From Nostoc sp. S4 (GTDB lineage: Bacteria > Cyanobacteriota > Cyanobacteriia > Cyanobacteriales > Nostocaceae): 64,000 nt of DNA. The translations under genes and the position numbers were made by a program. The stretch spans positions 29,479 through 93,478 of the forward strand of contig JAQYWR010000033.1 in NCBI GenBank assembly GCA_029379225.1, written 5' to 3'. The notes beneath the pieces are model-generated. The model was not told where the DNA came from, did no database searches, and worked only from the letters and a program-made list of their open reading frames with translations. This document shows positions 61,390 to 64,000 of the stretch, piece by piece; the first letter of the stretch is position 1, and the number at the start of each line of letters is the position of its first letter.

Positions 61390-62747
61390 TCGTTCTACCA
61401 CTCCGATATTTACTTAACCGTTTTTCAAAAAAACTATTCCCATACCTTGCCAGCTTTAGTTTACCGGATTTTCGTTTCACAAAACTGGCTTTCTGGAAAA
61501 ACGGCATCATTAATTGATGCCTTGCTAAGTACACTCACCGAAGACATGCAGGCATAGTAAAAAACACACCTGTTCACCTTCTAAGGTAAAGGATAAGTCT
61601 TTTGGAGAATGTTAATAATGAATCAATTTAATCTTTTCTTCGTTAACTACCACCGATACTTTATTTGCTAACTTTTGTCTACAAATATATCATGCTGCAT
61701 GATACAGCATAAGCCATATCAACCGATGCACTTAAAAGCATGTTCTGCTTGGTTTTACTTGACGAAATCTAGTACTGCCTCGAAATATTCTTAGCTATAT
61801 TTATTGCTCAAACGTAGATTACTACATTAGTATTACAACTTTAGTTATAAATATAACGATACAGAGAACTGCGATTTAGGTAAGTATAATCAGTTTCACT
61901 TGATATCAAAAATCTGTCAACCTCCACCAATGGCTTGTGATTACAGTTTGTAATTTTACTTCCAAGTGTAAACCTGAATGGAATTGTTACTAATTCCACT
62001 ATTTTTTTGAACAAAAGTATCTCCTTACTGTATCTTTGGTAATTCCCTCGCTATTACTGCTAAATTTACTTACTCTTTTGGCTGTGCTTGATTCTTGCAG
62101 ATATTTAATACAAAAGCTTGTATTAGCAAGATTTTTCCCTATTGATAAAAGGCGATCGCCTTTGAAATGTCTGGTTAAATTTTACTATTTTTGCCAATGG
62201 AATCGTTGAATGTTTACAACACCTACACTCCTATTTGACCATATCCATAAATTTACAAGTAATAATTTTCCTCATGCAAGTTAGTAAGTCATTCGTTGGA
62301 TAGATTTTGGTCTGCAATTAGAAGAATATCAAAAATTTTGCCAATGAAATATATTATACTATTACAAATCATTATATAAAGTCAGAAGTCGCAGACTGAT
62401 AGCAGTACAACACTTACGGGTGCTGCCGAATTCTCATTGAAAATTAATAACTGAATCATCAAAATTATTGGTGAACCACAACTAATTCTTCTAAAAGGCA
62501 AATCTTGTATGGGATACCCCATTCTGTTAAAATCAAATATACCACTAGGATTAAATACTTACCGGCACTAAGATTCAGGCTAGTCCAACGATTAGCAACT
62601 TATTAGTTTTGATGTTGTCTACCTGTTGATGTCTTATAGCTGTGCTGGGTAGCAAGAACGCAGGACAAACCAAAGGGGTAAACTCCTGGCTTCAAAATCT
62701 GCTGTGTGAAAAATTATTGACACAAATTTAGTATTTAGAGGAGATTT
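61390..62747. other. Long intergenic region between petH and prk
   Basis: About 1360 AT-rich bases. It holds the divergent promoters of petH (leftward) and prk (rightward). At 61688-61704 is a perfect 17-base palindrome (TATCATGC-T-GCATGATA). GGCGATCGCC lies at 62151-62160. I searched by eye for NtcA-like GTA-N8-TAC and found none convincing. No gene or structured RNA was identified. Confidence 0.5.
61688..61704. promoter_or_regulatory. Perfect palindrome upstream of petH
   Basis: TATCATGC T GCATGATA, eight-base arms around one base, about 300 bases upstream of the petH start. An overlapping inverted pair (ATGCTG ... CAGCAT, 61692-61710) extends it. It could be an operator; the binding protein is unknown. 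Confidence 0.4.
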
Positions 62748-63752
62748 ATGACAAGTAAGCCGGAACGCGTGGTACTGATTGGAGTAGCCGGAGACTCTGG
62801 TTGCGGTAAATCTACGTTTTTGCGTCGTTTGATAGATTTGTTTGGTGAAGATTTAATGACAGTCATCTGCTTGGATGACTATCACTCTTTGGATCGCAAA
62901 CAACGTAAAGAAACGGGGATAACTGCACTAGACCCCAGGGCGAACAATTTTGACCTGATGTATGAGCAAATTAAAGCGCTCAAAAATGGTCAAGCGATTG
63001 ATAAGCCGATTTACAACCACGAAACCGGCTTGATCGACCCACCAGAGCGGGTGGAGCCGAATCATATTTTAGTGGTTGAAGGACTGCATCCTTTATATGA
63101 TGAGCGGGTGCGATCGCTAATTGACTTCAGCGTTTATTTTGATATTAGTGATGAAGTCAAAATTGCCTGGAAAATCCAGCGAGATATGGCTGAGCGTGGT
63201 CATGGCTACGATGATGTCTTAGCACAAATCAATTCCCGCAAACCTGATTTTGAAAAGTTTATCGAACCACAAAGAGAATTTGCTGATGTAGTTCTTCAGG
63301 TATTGCCCACCAACTTGATCAAAAACGACACTGAGCGTCGAGTCTTACGGGTACGTATGCTCCAGCGCGAAGGTAAGGAAGGCTTTGAACCAACCTACCT
63401 ATTTGATGAAGGGTCAACAATTAACTGGACTCCCTGTGGACGTAAGCTTACCTGTTCGTATCCTGGTATGCAAGTTTACTATGGTTCGGATGTCTACTAT
63501 GGACGTTACGTCTCAGTATTAGAAGTCGATGGTCAATTTGACAACCTAGAAGAAGTAATTTACATCGAAACCCATCTCAGCAATACATCCACCAAATATC
63601 AAGGTGAGTTAACTCACTTGTTACTCCAGCACCGTGAATATCCAGGTTCCAATAATGGAACTGGTTTGTTCCAAGTGCTTACGGGTTTGAAAATGCGTGC
63701 TGCTTATGAGCAGTTGACAGCTAAGGAAGCAAAGTTAGCAATTCAGGTGTAA
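62748..63752 (+). CDS. prk: Phosphoribulokinase
   Basis: 334 residues; GAGGAG precedes the ATG. The P-loop GVAGDSGCGKSTF is followed by CLDDYHSLDR and VEGLHPLYDERV (Walker B), then the ribulose phosphate-binding YEQIKALKNG and YNHETG. The pair of redox-regulatory cysteines is Cys in GDSGCGKS and Cys in VICLDD, as in light-regulated Calvin cycle kinases. It makes ribulose 1,5-bisphosphate. It stands alone and ends in a terminator at 63782-63811. Confidence 0.97.
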   Translation: MTSKPERVVLIGVAGDSGCGKSTFLRRLIDLFGEDLMTVICLDDYHSLDRKQRKETGITALDPRANNFDLMYEQIKALKNGQAIDKPIYNHETGLIDPPERVEPNHILVVEGLHPLYDERVRSLIDFSVYFDISDEVKIAWKIQRDMAERGHGYDDVLAQINSRKPDFEKFIEPQREFADVVLQVLPTNLIKNDTERRVLRVRMLQREGKEGFEPTYLFDEGSTINWTPCGRKLTCSYPGMQVYYGSDVYYGRYVSVLEVDGQFDNLEEVIYIETHLSNTSTKYQGELTHLLLQHREYPGSNNGTGLFQVLTGLKMRAAYEQLTAKEAKLAIQV

Positions 63753-63781
63753 AGCAGCAGTGTTTGTGTCAAAGTTTAGCA

Positions 63782-63811
63782 GGGGTACTTTTGAGAGTGC
63801 CCCATTTTTTT
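63782..63811 (+). terminator. Rho-independent terminator of prk
   Basis: GGGGTACT and AGTGCCCC form an eight-base stem (one G-U pair) with a six-base loop TTTGAG (63782-63803), followed by seven Ts, 30 bases after the prk stop. Confidence 0.92.
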
Positions 63812-63839
63812 GTATTCTTAATATCAGAATCAAAAAATA

Positions 63840-63878
63840 TAGCAGGAGGCAGGAGGCAGGGGGCAGAGGGCAGGAGGT
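63840..63878. repeat. G-rich simple repeat
   Basis: AGCAGGAGGCAGGAGGCAGGGGGCAGAGGGCAGGAGG, in units of six to seven bases (CAGGAGG/CAGGGGG type). It is noncoding, downstream of prk. Confidence 0.7.
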
Positions 63879-64000
63879 AAAACTATTACTATTCCTAGCT
63901 TTCACGCTTGTTATTATGCCCTAATCTATATGACTACAGCTATATAGCGTATTGCAGGTTTATGAGGTACAAAACTGAGAATTCAAAACTCTAATTATTC

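Noticed and set aside
61390..62747. NtcA binding site upstream of petH
   Set aside because: No GTA-N8-TAC match was found by eye; nitrogen control is known for petH elsewhere but not supported here.
1..64000. tRNA genes
   Set aside because: No cloverleaf with a GTTCRANNCC T-arm was found on either strand by eye.

Overview
This window is the chromosome of a filamentous, probably heterocyst-forming cyanobacterium (Nostocales, Nostoc/Anabaena type). The evidence is photosystem II genes (psbH, psbN), a beta-carboxysome ccmKKLMNO cluster, phosphoribulokinase, a petH product with a phycobilisome-linker domain, a CO2-uptake NDH-1 operon, many GCGATCGC (HIP1) octamers, heptameric tandem repeats and many dispersed palindromic repeats. 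No tRNA, rRNA, CRISPR array or intact transposase was seen.

Layout. 1-5276: four signalling genes (hybrid kinase fragment, membrane kinase, single-domain response regulator, REC-PAS-GAF kinase). 5584-10483: leftward amino-acid catabolism genes (DUF1338 dioxygenase/decarboxylase family, class III aminotransferase, aldehyde dehydrogenase, metal-dependent hydrolase) that could degrade lysine through 2-oxoadipate. 10990-20447: housekeeping genes (2H phosphoesterase-like protein, holA, tpiA, folP, a stomatin-like protein, rpsU, pth, tatA, psbH, psbN), with a decayed membrane-protein gene and a small protein paired with an aspartic protease. 20622-28252: alpha-mannosidase, two unknown proteins, an acyltransferase and a monoacylglycerol-lipase-like hydrolase. 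28307-33398: iron uptake (PepSY membrane protein, TonB-dependent siderophore receptor with AMIN domain, AraC-type regulator). 33657-39357: a decayed antitoxin, mnmE, a Gly/Tyr/Cys-rich peptide precursor and a DUF4139 protein.

39511-50846 is the inorganic-carbon region. A RbcR/CmpR-like LysR regulator is followed by ccmO, ccmN, ccmM, ccmL and two ccmK genes on the minus strand. Facing away is ndhF-ndhD-cup, the CO2-hydrating NDH-1 module. Together they concentrate inorganic carbon, encapsulate Rubisco and carbonic anhydrase, and probably share regulation.

50864-58280 is an accessory region. It holds one intact Uma2-family gene and several Uma2 remnants, one split by a DUF3592 gene. It also holds a Ser/Thr kinase gene reduced by internal deletion, a large dynamin-like GTPase, an orphan HigA-type regulator, a ribbon-helix-helix-like protein and a SAP-like protein, among dispersed and tandem repeats. 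58417-63752 returns to core metabolism (hom, petH, prk).

A recurring theme is repeat-derived DNA inserted in frame in genes: a histidine kinase, alpha-mannosidase, homoserine dehydrogenase, an unknown 553-residue protein and Uma2 copies. The best candidate for something undescribed is the orphan RiPP-like Gly/Tyr/Cys-rich peptide at 37001-37225. Functions come from reading translations and motifs by eye; no database search was possible.
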